From assembly GCF_000829695.1 (NCBI RefSeq), contig NZ_BBNN01000035.1:41865-105864 (forward strand): a stretch of 64,000 nt of DNA, given 5' to 3'. The notes below the pieces were generated by a model. It was given only the letters and a program-made list of their open reading frames with translations, was not told where the DNA came from and made no database searches. Below are positions 17,666-31,235 of this stretch, in pieces. This DNA comes from Streptomyces sp. NBRC 110035 (GTDB lineage Bacteria > Actinomycetota > Actinomycetes > Streptomycetales > Streptomycetaceae). The translations under genes were made by a program, and so were the position numbers. How positions within the stretch are numbered: the first letter of the stretch is position 1; every line of letters begins with the position of its first letter.

Positions 17666-18151
17666 TCAGCCTCCGTGCCCGGTGTGACCGCCCGTCTCCT
17701 CCCCGGCGGGACCGGAGGCGTGCGCACCGCCGCCGTGGCCCCCGCCGCTGTGGTCGATGCCCTCCTCCACGTCGCCGCCGAGCCGGCCACGCAGGTCCTC
17801 GAGCACGTTCCCGTGTCCGACGGCGACCCACTTGCGGCCGACGAGGTAGAGACCGCCGTAGTCCTTGGCCGTGTCGATCCACTCGCGCTGGCCGCGGTCG
17901 GTGGCGAAGGTGGCGAGGATGTACTTCTCCTTGCCCGTCTCGCAGATGGCCTGACGGATGGTGTCGGCGTCGGTCTGCATGTCCGGCTCGCACTTCGCCT
18001 CGGCGGCCAGGTGTTCCAGGCTGCCGGTGGCCGTGACGGGCGCCCCGCTCCTCCCGTCGCCGTCGTCGCCCCCGCCGCCGGACCCGCAGCCCGCCAGTGC
18101 CAGTACCGCCACCGCGCCGGTCAGCGCGATCCTCGGTCGGGTCAGCCTCAT
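17666..18151 (-). CDS. Lipoprotein
   Basis: 161 aa. The signal sequence MRLTRPRIALTG AVAVLALAGC ends in a lipobox (LALAGC), with the lipidated cysteine at residue 22, followed by a Gly/Asp/Ser spacer. The middle (residues 45-125) is a compact domain with one Cys pair (AKCEPDM ... AICETGK) and a conserved-looking ATDRGQREWIDTAKDYGG stretch. The C-terminus is rich in His, Gly and Glu. ATG at 18151 has GGAGGA upstream and a proper signal peptide; an in-frame ATG at 18178 would spoil it. Function unknown. Confidence 0.8.
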   Translation of the reverse strand: MRLTRPRIALTGAVAVLALAGCGSGGGGDDGDGRSGAPVTATGSLEHLAAEAKCEPDMQTDADTIRQAICETGKEKYILATFATDRGQREWIDTAKDYGGLYLVGRKWVAVGHGNVLEDLRGRLGGDVEEGIDHSGGGHGGGAHASGPAGEETGGHTGHGG

Positions 18152-18280
18152 GAGTTCCTCCGGTCCTTCCGGCGACATGCCGCACGGAGCCCCGGCGAGG
18201 GGCTCTCCGCCTTCGATACGGCTCCGGGAGCCGGACTGCTCAACCGGTGACCTACGGAGACATCGCTCGTTCTGCCTGAT

Positions 18281-20248
18281 GTGCAGTCACAGCATGCCGC
18301 CAAGCGGCCCACGGTCCCCTCCCCCGACGACCCGCTAGTCGACGTCCGTCAGGCCGAGACCGCTCTCGTCGAGCACTATCCGCGGCTCGTCCGGCTCGCG
18401 TACCTGATGCTGCCGCCGGAGCCGGGCGCCGGGGGCAGGCGGGTGCTGACCGCGCACGCCCTGGTCCAGCGCGCGCTGCCCCGTGGCCGCACCGCGGCAC
18501 CCGTGATCCCCGCCCAGTCCCCCCGGCCCGAGCGGGCCGTCGGCCCGGACGGCGACCCCGGATACGCGCTGGTCCGGCTCCAGGTGGTGCGTACGGCGCT
18601 GCGGGCGAGCCCGTCGCGCCGTACGGCCGTGCGGCGGCGCGGGGCCCGGCGCAGGCGGGCCGGGCTGCCCGCCCTGCCGCCACCGCTGCCCCAGGTGTGG
18701 GGACTGCGCCTGTTCCCGCGGTCCGGCGGCGCCGACGAACTCGCCCTGGAGCAAAAGCTGTCCGCCCTGTCCGGTCCCGCCCGCGCCGCCCATGTGCTGC
18801 GTGCTCTGGAGCGGCTCCCGGACGCCGACGTCCGTACGCTGCTCACGGAGGCGGGCGTGGCCGACGCGGTGGGTGCGCTGCGCGAGGCCGACCGGGTGCC
18901 GGCCGGGGACCGGCTGCTCGGCTCCCCCGCGTTCGACCCCTGCTCGCTGCAGGCCCGGCCCACCGATCTGGTGCGCCGCCGCCGGCGTCTGAAGGCCGTG
19001 CTGGCCGGCGGGGCCGCGCTCGTCGTCTGCGGCGCGCTGTTCGGGCTGCCGGAGGACGGCTGGGGCCCCGACGGCGCCGCCGCGCCGCCGTACGCGCTGA
19101 ACCGGGCCGCGCAGGCCGCCCTGGATCCGGGGAAGCTGACCCGGGTCTCCCCCACCGCCTGGAAGACCTCCGCGCGCACCGACTTCTCGGTGTGGCCGGC
19201 CCGCGGCGACCTGGCCGGTGACGCGGGGCTGCTGCGCCGGGCCCTCGCCGTGTGGGCCCGGCCCGGCGAGCGGGTGCGGGTGTCGGCGACGCCGGGCACC
19301 CCGTCCGGGGGCCCGGCCGGACCGCCCCAGCTGCTGTACGCCGGGACGGTCGACCACGCGCGCGTGGTGGTCCTCCACGACGGTCTGCGCATCGCCAGGT
19401 ACGCCGAACCCGTGGACGGCACCGAGGGCGCCGCCCTGGACTTCGCCCGGGCGGACGGCGCGGACCGGGCCGGGGCGAGCGCGCTGGTGCTGGGGCGGTC
19501 CGACGGCAACGTCCGCTATCTGACGGCGCCCTGGGTGCGTTCGGCCGGTACGCGGGACCTGCGCGAGCCCGGCGCGGACACGGCGGACCTCGCGCTCACC
19601 GGCGGCGTGACCCCGCCGCTGGCCGGTGCGGCCCCGAAGTCCGGCTCGTGCACCTCGTGGAACGTGCTGGAGCTGACCGACGACACCGGCACCCGGCTGG
19701 TGACCGACCTCGGCGAGCTGGTCCCGGCCGCGCTGACCGCGGGACGGCCCGGAAAGACCGGTGAGGTGGCCGGAGGGGAGGCGCGGCGTACCTGGGCGCC
19801 GTTCGCCTGCTCGCTGGCCTCGATGCGCTCGGCGGGCGTACGGAGCGTGAACGCGTGGGCGTTCGCCGAGCAGCCGCTGCCGGACGCGAGCGGGGCCGCG
19901 GCCTGGGTGTGCACGCGGGCCGAGACCTGGCGGGGCGGCGGCACCCGGACGCAGGCGCAGTTCCACACGCCGGGCGGACCGTCCGGGGTGGTGGCGGCCC
20001 AGGCCGGGGACGTACCGCAGTGCGGGGAGCGTGAGCCGCGGGTGCTGGCCGGGGTGCTGTGGAAGTCCGGTGCGGGCATCTGGTACCTGCTGGCCGCCGG
20101 CAGCCCCGGCACGACGTCGGTCACCGCGACGGGCGGTGTCGAGGGCACCGCGCAGGGCAGCCTGCTGACCGTCGGGGCCGAGCAGGGCGCCCGGGCCGAC
20201 CTCGAGGGAACCCTGGAGAACGGGGACCGGGTCACCGGGCTCCGCTGA
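18281..20248 (+). CDS. Single-pass membrane protein with sigma-factor-like N-terminal segments
   Basis: 655 aa. Residues about 15-65 (LVEHYPRLVRLAYLML ... LTAHALVQRAL) resemble region 2 of an ECF sigma factor. Residues about 155-205 (KLSALSGPARAAHVLRALER ... ALREAD) resemble the linker and region 4 helices, but the helix-turn-helix core is degenerate. One membrane helix follows at about 240-262 (LKAVLAGGAALVVCGALFGL). The last 390 residues would be outside the cell and include several Cys, such as SGSCTSWNVLEL and WVCTRAETW. The start is GTG 18281. The sigma resemblance is my own reading from pattern and order; no promoter-binding function can be claimed. Confidence 0.7.
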   Translation: MQSQHAAKRPTVPSPDDPLVDVRQAETALVEHYPRLVRLAYLMLPPEPGAGGRRVLTAHALVQRALPRGRTAAPVIPAQSPRPERAVGPDGDPGYALVRLQVVRTALRASPSRRTAVRRRGARRRRAGLPALPPPLPQVWGLRLFPRSGGADELALEQKLSALSGPARAAHVLRALERLPDADVRTLLTEAGVADAVGALREADRVPAGDRLLGSPAFDPCSLQARPTDLVRRRRRLKAVLAGGAALVVCGALFGLPEDGWGPDGAAAPPYALNRAAQAALDPGKLTRVSPTAWKTSARTDFSVWPARGDLAGDAGLLRRALAVWARPGERVRVSATPGTPSGGPAGPPQLLYAGTVDHARVVVLHDGLRIARYAEPVDGTEGAALDFARADGADRAGASALVLGRSDGNVRYLTAPWVRSAGTRDLREPGADTADLALTGGVTPPLAGAAPKSGSCTSWNVLELTDDTGTRLVTDLGELVPAALTAGRPGKTGEVAGGEARRTWAPFACSLASMRSAGVRSVNAWAFAEQPLPDASGAAAWVCTRAETWRGGGTRTQAQFHTPGGPSGVVAAQAGDVPQCGEREPRVLAGVLWKSGAGIWYLLAAGSPGTTSVTATGGVEGTAQGSLLTVGAEQGARADLEGTLENGDRVTGLR

Positions 20249-20266
20249 CCGGAGCCGGACCGGCCG

Positions 20267-20295
20267 GCACCCGGACGATCACCGCCGTCCGGTGC
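20267..20295. terminator. Weak hairpin
   Basis: GCACCCGGACG / CGTCCGGTGC with a bulged base and an 8-nt loop, between the membrane protein gene and the TetR gene. Confidence 0.4.
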
Positions 20296-20334
20296 GGACC
20301 GTTCACGGCCGGATTCGATCGGTAGGCTGTCTGT

Positions 20335-21051
20335 ATGACTACCGGGGTGCGTCGCAGGATGGGAGTCGAGGAACGTCGGCAGCAGTTGATCGGCGTCGCC
20401 CTCGAACTGTTCAGCCGTCGTTCGCCCGACGACGTCTCCATCGACGAGATCGCGTCGGCGGCCGGTATCTCGCGCCCGCTGGTGTACCACTACTTCCCCG
20501 GTAAACTCAGCCTCTACGAAGCCGCGTTGAAGCGGGCCGCGGACGATCTGGCGTCGCGGTTCGTGGAGCCGCGCGAGGGCCCGCTGGGTGCGCGGCTCCT
20601 ACGGGTGATGGGCCGGTACTTCGACTTCGTCGACGAGCACGGGCCCGGCTTCTCCGCCCTGATGCGCGGCGGCCCGGCGGTACCCGCAGGCGCGGCCTGG
20701 TCGATGAACACAGCCCCGACCACCCATGCGCTGGTCGACTCCGTACGGCAGGCGGCGTACGAACAGATCCTGTCGCACATGGGCGCGGTGGACCCGCCCG
20801 CGCGGCTGGAACTGGTGGTGCGGTCCTGGATCTCGCTCGCCGAGTCGACGGCGCTGATCTGGCTGGACGGCCGCCGCATACCGCGGGACGAGCTGGAGAC
20901 CCAGCTGGTGCACGACTTCGCCGCGCTCTGTGCGGTCGCCGCGGCCCACGACGAGGAGTTGGGCGGGCTGCTGCGCGGCCTGCTCAAGGACGAGCCGGGC
21001 GACGGACCGTTCGCCGACCTGGCCGCCCGGCTCATCGCGCTGGCCCGCTGA
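20335..21051 (+). CDS. TetR family transcriptional regulator
   Basis: 238 aa. N-terminal helix-turn-helix at residues 10-57: VSIDEIASAAGISRPLVYHY followed by FPGKLSLYEAAL is textbook TetR. The rest is a ligand-binding helical domain. There is no ribosome-binding site, and TAGGCT ends 6 nt before the ATG, suggesting a leaderless mRNA. No obvious target is adjacent: the upstream gene is a membrane protein and the downstream gene a tautomerase in opposite orientation. The effector is unknown. Confidence 0.9.
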   Translation: MTTGVRRRMGVEERRQQLIGVALELFSRRSPDDVSIDEIASAAGISRPLVYHYFPGKLSLYEAALKRAADDLASRFVEPREGPLGARLLRVMGRYFDFVDEHGPGFSALMRGGPAVPAGAAWSMNTAPTTHALVDSVRQAAYEQILSHMGAVDPPARLELVVRSWISLAESTALIWLDGRRIPRDELETQLVHDFAALCAVAAAHDEELGGLLRGLLKDEPGDGPFADLAARLIALAR

Positions 21052-21091
21052 AGCGGCCCTCCGCCTGCTTCGCCGGCTCCCTCTGCTCCGC

Positions 21092-21466
21092 CTACTCCGC
21101 CGGCTCCACGAACTTGCGGTACGACGCGTCGAGGTCGCGTACCTCGGCGGAGGCGTGCAGGGTCAGGCCGTCGACCGGCCGCACGTGCCGGCGCACCAGT
21201 TCCAGGACGGCCTCGGTGAGCCGCGCCTTGGTCTCCTCGGTACGCCCGGGGAGCATGCCGATGTGGACGTGCACGAGGGCGTGGTCCTCTGCCTGCTCGT
21301 GGCCGATGAAGACGTCGCCGGTCGGGCGGAACCGGGTCTTGCACGCCGGGAGCTTCGCCGCCGCGATCTCCACCACGGTGCTGTGCAGGTCTTGGACGAA
21401 GGCGGGCCGGTCCCACTCGAAGCCGTGCTTCAGCTGTGCGGAGTGGTCGACGGTGATCTGCGGCAT
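21092..21466 (-). CDS. 5-carboxymethyl-2-hydroxymuconate isomerase-like tautomerase
   Basis: 124 aa, the length of the CHMI family (tautomerase superfamily). The mature N-terminus begins with the proline that is the catalytic base (MPQITVDHSAQL). Residues 30-80 (VEIAAAKLPACKTRFRPTGD, HVHIGMLPGRTEE) fit the family. No aromatic catabolic genes lie nearby, so the physiological substrate is unclear. GGAGGG sits 8 nt upstream of the ATG, inside the 3' arm of the hairpin at 21471-21499. Confidence 0.75.
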   Translation of the reverse strand: MPQITVDHSAQLKHGFEWDRPAFVQDLHSTVVEIAAAKLPACKTRFRPTGDVFIGHEQAEDHALVHVHIGMLPGRTEETKARLTEAVLELVRRHVRPVDGLTLHASAEVRDLDASYRKFVEPAE

Positions 21467-21470
21467 GAAG

Positions 21471-21499
21471 GGGCCCTCCGGTTCCGGGTCGGAGGGCCC
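21471..21499 (-). terminator. Hairpin between the pullulanase gene and the tautomerase gene
   Basis: 10-bp arms GGGCCCTCCG / CGGAGGGCCC with a 9-nt loop. It is 33 nt after the pullulanase stop and so can terminate that transcript. Its 3' arm also contains the ribosome-binding site of the next gene, which would be paired in a read-through mRNA. Confidence 0.65.
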
Positions 21500-21531
21500 A
21501 CCCTAGCTTCTGCGCCGGTGCGCCCGGTGCG

Positions 21532-26973
<5,442 letters not shown>

Positions 26974-27090
26974 AGGCGTGAACTCCTTGCGACTACGGCT
27001 CATTGAGGGTCCGACCCCGCACCACGGCACGGCCTGTTCCGGCCACGTCACCGGGGCGCCGGCGTGACCGTATCGCCGTTGAAAGCTTTA

Positions 27091-27110
27091 CAGCAAGGGT
27101 TGCGAAAGTA
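27091..27110 (-). promoter_or_regulatory. Probable MalR operator upstream of pulA
   Basis: On the transcribed strand this reads CTTTCGCAACCCTTGCTG: two CTTxC(G)-type half sites about one helical turn apart, the second (CTTGCTG) identical to the half site before malE. It is about 120-135 bp upstream of the pulA start. Confidence 0.55.
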
Positions 27111-27132
27111 ACGGTAAGGACTTTCATCCGGA

Positions 27133-27173
27133 CGCCGGTCGCGTCGCCCCCGTGAGCGGCGGCGCGACCGGCG
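27133..27173. terminator. Terminator of the alpha-amylase gene
   Basis: CGCCGGTCGCG / CGCGACCGGCG, 11-bp stem, just after the amylase stop at 27179. Confidence 0.7.
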
Positions 27174-27178
27174 CGCGT

Positions 27179-28552
27179 TCAGCAGGAGGACTTGCCCGCG
27201 TACACCGCGAGGGCCGTGGCGGCGCCCAGGGTGGTGGTGAGCCGGCCCGAACCGTCCACCGTCACCTGCGTGTTGTTCTGTACGTTGCAGTAGGTACCTG
27301 CCGCGAGGGACGTCTGGTAGGTACGGGTCAGCGAGCCGGACTCGTGGTTGACGGCCACGAAGCCCTTGTTGCCCCGGCCGAAGGCGATCGCGTCACCGCC
27401 GTTGTCCCACCAGTTGGTCACCGCCTGGCCGCGTGTGGCGTTGCGGAAGGAGACCATGGACCTGATCTCCGGCCAGGCGTGCTGGCACTTCCAGCCGTTC
27501 TGCCAGCAGGCGTTCACCTGGCCGCCGTTGGGCGGGCCGGCGTCGTGGTCGGAGAACTCGTAGCCGGAGTTGATGTCGGGGGCACCGTAGGGCCAGGCCA
27601 GCATGAAGACGTTGGCCAGGGTGTAGGTGGCGCCGTCCTTGTAGCTGAGCGTGGAGCCGTTGCGCTCGGTGTCGTGGTTGTCGACGAAGACGCCGGAGAC
27701 GCCGCCGTTCATGTAGCCCCAGCCCTCGCCGTAGTTCTTCAGGTAGGCGAGGTTCTCGTTGGTGAAGACCCGCTTGAGGTCGAAGGCGTAGCGGAACTCC
27801 TGGACGTCGCCGGTGCCGGTGTACTCGCCGGGCTGGACGGCCTCGCCGGCGCCGTGGATGGCCTCCTGCTTCCAGTAGACGCCGGGATTGGAGAGCCGGG
27901 ACTTGATGTTCGCCAGGTCGGCGGCCGGCATGTGCTTGGCCGCGTCGATGCGGAAGCCGTCCACCCCGAGGGAGAGCAGGTCGTTCAGGTACCCGGCGAT
28001 GGCTCCGCGGACGTGGTTCTCGCCGGTGTCGAGGTCGGCGAGACCGACCAGTTCGCAGTTCTGGACGTTCCAGCGGTCCTGGTAGTTGTTGATCTGCGAG
28101 GTGCAGTTGTCGAAGTCGGGCGACGAGTACAGGCCGGGGTAGTGGTACTTGGTGTACGCCGAGCCGCCGGTTCCGGTGCCGTTGCCCGCGGACATGTGGT
28201 TGATGACGGCGTCGACGACGACCTTCACGCCGGCCGAGTGACACGTGTTCACCATGTTCCGGAAGGCGGTGCGGTCGCCGAGCCGGCCGGCGATCCTGTA
28301 GCTGACCGGCTGGTACGACGTCCACCACTGCGAGCCCTGTATGTGCTCGGCGGGCGGGGAGACCTGGACGGAGCCGTACCCGGCGGGGCCGAGGGTGGTG
28401 GTGCACTCGCGGGCGACCGAGTGGAAGTTCCACTCGAAGAGGACGGCGGTGACGTCCTTGTTCCCGGGCGGCGCGGCCTGCGCGACAGTCGGGGTCATGA
28501 CAACCGAGGCGACCGCGAGTGCGGCGGCCCCGGCGAGGGTCCTGCGTGCCAT
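27179..28552 (-). CDS. aml: Secreted alpha-amylase (GH13)
   Basis: 457 aa, extracellular endo-acting alpha-1,4-glucanase. The signal peptide MARRTLAGAAALAVASVVMT ends near AQAAPPG. The GH13 motifs are VVVDAVINHM (region I), GFRIDAAKHM with the Asp nucleophile (about 199), KQEAIHG with the Glu acid/base (about 227) and FVDNHDTERN (about 290). The C-terminal beta domain ends with Cys; there is no CBM20 starch-binding module, so it is the short form of Streptomyces amylase. ATG 28552 has GGAGAAGGA upstream; a longer in-frame ATG at 28705 would hide the signal peptide. It is transcribed in the same direction as pulA, with separate MalR-like sites. Confidence 0.93.
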   Translation of the reverse strand: MARRTLAGAAALAVASVVMTPTVAQAAPPGNKDVTAVLFEWNFHSVARECTTTLGPAGYGSVQVSPPAEHIQGSQWWTSYQPVSYRIAGRLGDRTAFRNMVNTCHSAGVKVVVDAVINHMSAGNGTGTGGSAYTKYHYPGLYSSPDFDNCTSQINNYQDRWNVQNCELVGLADLDTGENHVRGAIAGYLNDLLSLGVDGFRIDAAKHMPAADLANIKSRLSNPGVYWKQEAIHGAGEAVQPGEYTGTGDVQEFRYAFDLKRVFTNENLAYLKNYGEGWGYMNGGVSGVFVDNHDTERNGSTLSYKDGATYTLANVFMLAWPYGAPDINSGYEFSDHDAGPPNGGQVNACWQNGWKCQHAWPEIRSMVSFRNATRGQAVTNWWDNGGDAIAFGRGNKGFVAVNHESGSLTRTYQTSLAAGTYCNVQNNTQVTVDGSGRLTTTLGAATALAVYAGKSSC

Positions 28553-28607
28553 GTGGGGTTCCTTCTCCATCGAAGGGTGCGGGGAGCGCACAGAGCGACT
28601 GAAGCTT

Positions 28608-28640
28608 CTTGCTGAAATCTTCAGAAACCTTGCGGCAACG
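28608..28640 (-). promoter_or_regulatory. Probable MalR operator upstream of the alpha-amylase gene
   Basis: CTTGCTG at 28608-28614 and CTTGCGGCAA at 28629-28638 lie 21 bp apart (two helical turns), 56-88 bp before the amylase start. The motif is shared with the malE, malR and pulA control regions. Confidence 0.6.
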
Positions 28641-28789
28641 CAGATGTTAAAACGTTCACCGAACAAAGGGCAGTAGTCGGTCCGCAGTTGTGGCAAGAAC
28701 TTCAAAGGGCGGGGGGACTACTCGAGGCCGGACGAGCAGGAACCCCCGTCGGAAGCGAACCGGAGCCCGTCAGCCGCACGGCGCAGGCC

Positions 28790-28840
28790 CGGACACGGCG
28801 GAGGCACGGACACGGCGGGGGCACGGACACGGCGGAGGGC
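28790..28840. repeat. Three 17-bp tandem units
   Basis: Three consecutive 17-bp units beginning CGGACACGGCGG (28790, 28807, 28824) differ by one or two bases. They lie in the 385-bp gap between the amylase start and the ktrB relic. Apart from this repeat and the MalR-like sites, I see no gene in 28553-28937. Confidence 0.8.
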
Positions 28841-28937
28841 TCGCGGCGGGGCCTGATGCCGAGAACGGTGCGAGCGTTGTCTATCGTCTTCCGGTGCGAA
28901 CAATCATGGTGCCTGTCCGCAGGGCGGAGGGCTTGGT

Positions 28938-29636
28938 GTGGTGACGCTTCGGTGGCCGCGTCTTCGGCATCCGGCGCAGGTGGTCGTGGCGGGCTTCGCC
29001 ACGGCGATCGCGGCCGGGACCGGCCTGCTGATGCTGCCCGCGGCCAAGGCCGGGCCCGGCGGGGCCGGTGCGGTGGAGGCGCTGTTCACCTCCACTTCCG
29101 CCGTGTGCGTGACCGGTCTGATCGTGGTGGACACTCCCGCCTACTGGAGCGGGTTCGGGCAGGCGGTGATCCTGGCGCTCATCCAGGTGGGCGGCTTCGG
29201 CATCATGACCTTCGCGTCCTCACCGCCTCGCTGCTGATCTCCTTCGGCATCGAGAGCGTCTGGGCCAAGGCCATCAGCGAGGCCCACGGCCGCATCCTCA
29301 CCCAGCTCGGCGTCCACCACGTCGTCTACCCCGAACACGACATGGGCCAGCGCGTCGCCCACCTCGTACGGGGCCGCATGCTCGACTACATCGAGTTCGA
29401 GGACGACTTCGCCGTGGTCAAGACGAAACCGCCCGCCGACATCATCGGTCTCCCCCTGTCCAACAGCGCCGTCCGCACCCGCCACGGCGCCACCGTCGTC
29501 GCCATCAAACGCCCCGGCGAAGGCTTCGCCTACGCCACCCCCGAGACCGTCGTGGAAGTGGACGACACCATCATCGTCGCCGGACGCACCCGAGCGACCG
29601 AACGCTTCAGCGAACTCCAGCAGGACCGGCCCCCGG
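28938..29636 (+). pseudogene. ktrB-ktrA deletion relic (potassium uptake)
   Basis: Residues encoded by 28938-29215 are the N-terminal 90 or so residues of a KtrB/TrkH-type potassium translocating subunit (GTGLLMLPAAKAGPGGA, FTSTSAVCVTGLIVVDTP and QVGGFGIMTFA are diagnostic). At about 29216 the frame shifts. From there the DNA encodes the C-terminal part of the regulatory subunit KtrA: LTASLLISFGIESVWAKAIS, HHVVYPEHDMGQRVAHLVRG and the TrkA-C domain to about ERFSELQ. The N-terminal NAD-binding half of KtrA and most of KtrB are missing. The junction falls where both genes are likely to encode ASLL, suggesting deletion across a short homology. No functional product is expected. Confidence 0.85.
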
Positions 29637-29699
29637 CAGACAGCGGCACGCAGATCCCTGGTGCCCGCACCTCGACCCCTCACGTCGCGGCGGGCGGCG

Positions 29700-29850
29700 C
29701 GAGTCGGTGGAACCGATGCCCGCCCGGCTGGGCAAGGACGGCAACCGGCAGGCCGGGGTGCCGCTGCGCCTGGCCTCCGACGGCGCGTCGGCGGCCGTCG
29801 ACCGGCGGCTGTTCCTGCCGGTGAGCCGGGATCCCGCCTCACCGAAGTTC
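29700..29850 (+). pseudogene. Transposase fragment (IS701-like)
   Basis: The frame from 29707 encodes ARLGKDGNRQAGVPLRLASD followed by GASAAVDRRLFLPVSRDPAS, which resembles the central DDE region of IS701-family transposases of Streptomyces (recognised from memory). Only about 45 residues remain, with no inverted repeats visible. It may mark the event that removed most of ktrBA. Confidence 0.5.
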
Positions 29851-29872
29851 TGCAGCGTCTCGTCGATCGCTC

Positions 29873-29927
29873 TCGATCCGGCGCGACGAAAACCGTCACC
29901 CCTGATGAGCGTGGCGTCACGCACCGA
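29873..29927. repeat. 55-bp repeat, copy A
   Basis: 50 of 55 positions match copy B at 31236-31290, in the same orientation. Copy B is the regulatory region of the XRE gene; copy A has no intact gene beside it. The rest of 29928-30184 contains only the hairpin at 30036-30098. Confidence 0.85.
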
Positions 29928-30035
29928 CTGTCGTGTGGACGACCGCCTGGCGAGAATCCGGCAGGTCGCATCCCGCCGCCCATGACCTGCCGCCACCCGT
30001 GGTGTGACGAGCGGGGTGGTGCCCGCGGCGGACGT

Positions 30036-30098
30036 GTCGAAGCTCCGGCTGAAGACGGACAGCTCCCCCAAGTCGTCGTCCCCGGCCGGAGCTTCGAC
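30036..30098. terminator. Long-loop inverted repeat downstream of the DUF397 gene
   Basis: 14-bp perfect arms GTCGAAGCTCCGGC / GCCGGAGCTTCGAC with a 35-nt loop, 87 nt past the DUF397 stop. It could be a terminator or a leftover mobile-element end. Confidence 0.5.
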
Positions 30099-30184
30099 GT
30101 GTCGTCGGTTCGCCGCTGTCCGCCTGGTCGAACCGGGCACCCCGCGAGAACGACGCGGCCCCGGGGCCACTGCGGTGACCCGCG

Positions 30185-30394
30185 TCAGCGCCCGCTGGTT
30201 CGTATGCCGTCGACGAAGGCGGCCCAGGCGCAGGTGCCGATGAGCAGGATCGTGCCGGTGGGGTTCTTGCTGTCACGGACGGGGACGGTGCCGGGGATGT
30301 TGTCCGCGGTTTCCAGGCAGTCTCCGCCGCCACCATCGCTGTACGTGCTCTTGCGCCACACTGCGGCCGTCAGGTCGGGTCGGGTACTGCGCAT
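30185..30394 (-). CDS. DUF397 domain protein
   Basis: 69 aa. It has the DUF397 signature: WRKSTYSDGGGGDCLETAD followed by VPVRDSKNPTGTILL. These small proteins are nearly always encoded beside a DUF5753-type XRE regulator and are thought to work with it; the mechanism is not settled. ATG 30394 has AAGGAG 8 nt upstream, inside the end of the XRE gene, so the pair overlaps by 25 nt and is translationally coupled. Confidence 0.9.
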   Translation of the reverse strand: MRSTRPDLTAAVWRKSTYSDGGGGDCLETADNIPGTVPVRDSKNPTGTILLIGTCAWAAFVDGIRTSGR

Positions 30395-31218
30395 GTCTCG
30401 TACTCCTTCATGGCCCGCCGGATCAGGGCCGCGGATGCCTCTGGTGGCAGGGCTCGGGCATGCACGAGACCGTAACGATGCGAGTGCCGGGTCACCATGG
30501 CCCGGTCTTCCGCCAACTCGCCCGAGTGGCCCGCCTCCGGGTAGGCCACGTCCGGCGCGTTGTCGAACGGCAGGAGGGTGAGCGAGCCGCCCATGGCGGA
30601 GTGGGCCCCCGCGACGAAGGGCATCACCTGCACCTCGATGTGCGGGACGTGTGCGGCTTCCAGGACGGAGGCCAACTGCTCCCGCATGACGGTCGGGCCT
30701 CCCACCGGACGCCGGATCACCGACTCGTCGAGGACCACCCACAACAGTGGCGGTTGCGGCTTGCGGAGCAGACTCTGCCGACTCAGCCGCGCCGCCACGT
30801 TCTCCTCGGTCTCCTCCACCGTGCACCACGGTTGTCCGTGGCACAGCACTTCACGTGCGTAAGCCTCGGTCTGCAGGAGACCCGGAACGCTGTGCGCCGT
30901 GTACTTGTGCATGGCGTTCGTCCTGGCCTCGTACGCCACGAACTTCCGTGCCCAGTCCGGAATGGGCGTGCGCCTGATGTGGGTCCACAGGTCGACCAGG
31001 TCGCCGTCGGCCTTCAGGATCTCGTCCAGTCTGGCGTTGACGTCCTCGGGCGGGGTCTCCTTGCCCAGTTCGAACTGGGCGATGCGGCTGTGGGCGACGG
31101 GAATCAGGTCGCCGAGCCCGCGTTGGGTGAACCCGGCGCGGACGCTGGGCTTGCGCAGCTTCACGCCGTAGAGCGCCGGCAGGGACGCGGACGGGTCGAG
31201 GTCCTTCGGCGCGGGCAT
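30370..31218 (-). CDS. XRE family regulator with DUF5753 domain
   Basis: 282 aa. Helix-turn-helix at residues 20-75 (LRKPSVRAGFTQRGLGDLIP, HSRIAQFELGKETPPED), then the DUF5753 domain (about 100-275), with the typical IPGLLQTEAYAR-like segment VPGLLQTEAYAREVL, SVIRRPVGGPTVM and FDNAPDVAYPEAGHSGE. This is the regulator half of a widespread Streptomyces XRE/DUF397 locus related to those that affect development. The 55-bp repeat lies 18-72 bp upstream and is the likely autoregulatory site. Confidence 0.9.
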   Translation of the reverse strand: MPAPKDLDPSASLPALYGVKLRKPSVRAGFTQRGLGDLIPVAHSRIAQFELGKETPPEDVNARLDEILKADGDLVDLWTHIRRTPIPDWARKFVAYEARTNAMHKYTAHSVPGLLQTEAYAREVLCHGQPWCTVEETEENVAARLSRQSLLRKPQPPLLWVVLDESVIRRPVGGPTVMREQLASVLEAAHVPHIEVQVMPFVAGAHSAMGGSLTLLPFDNAPDVAYPEAGHSGELAEDRAMVTRHSHRYGLVHARALPPEASAALIRRAMKEYETCAVPDPT

Positions 31219-31235
31219 CTCCCGTCCCCCCGTTT

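Noticed and set aside
28688..29824. One 378-codon gene spanning the ktr region
   Set aside because: Its first 175 codons are out of frame with the KtrB segment and non-homologous; only the later part is KtrA-like. Treated as a deletion relic.
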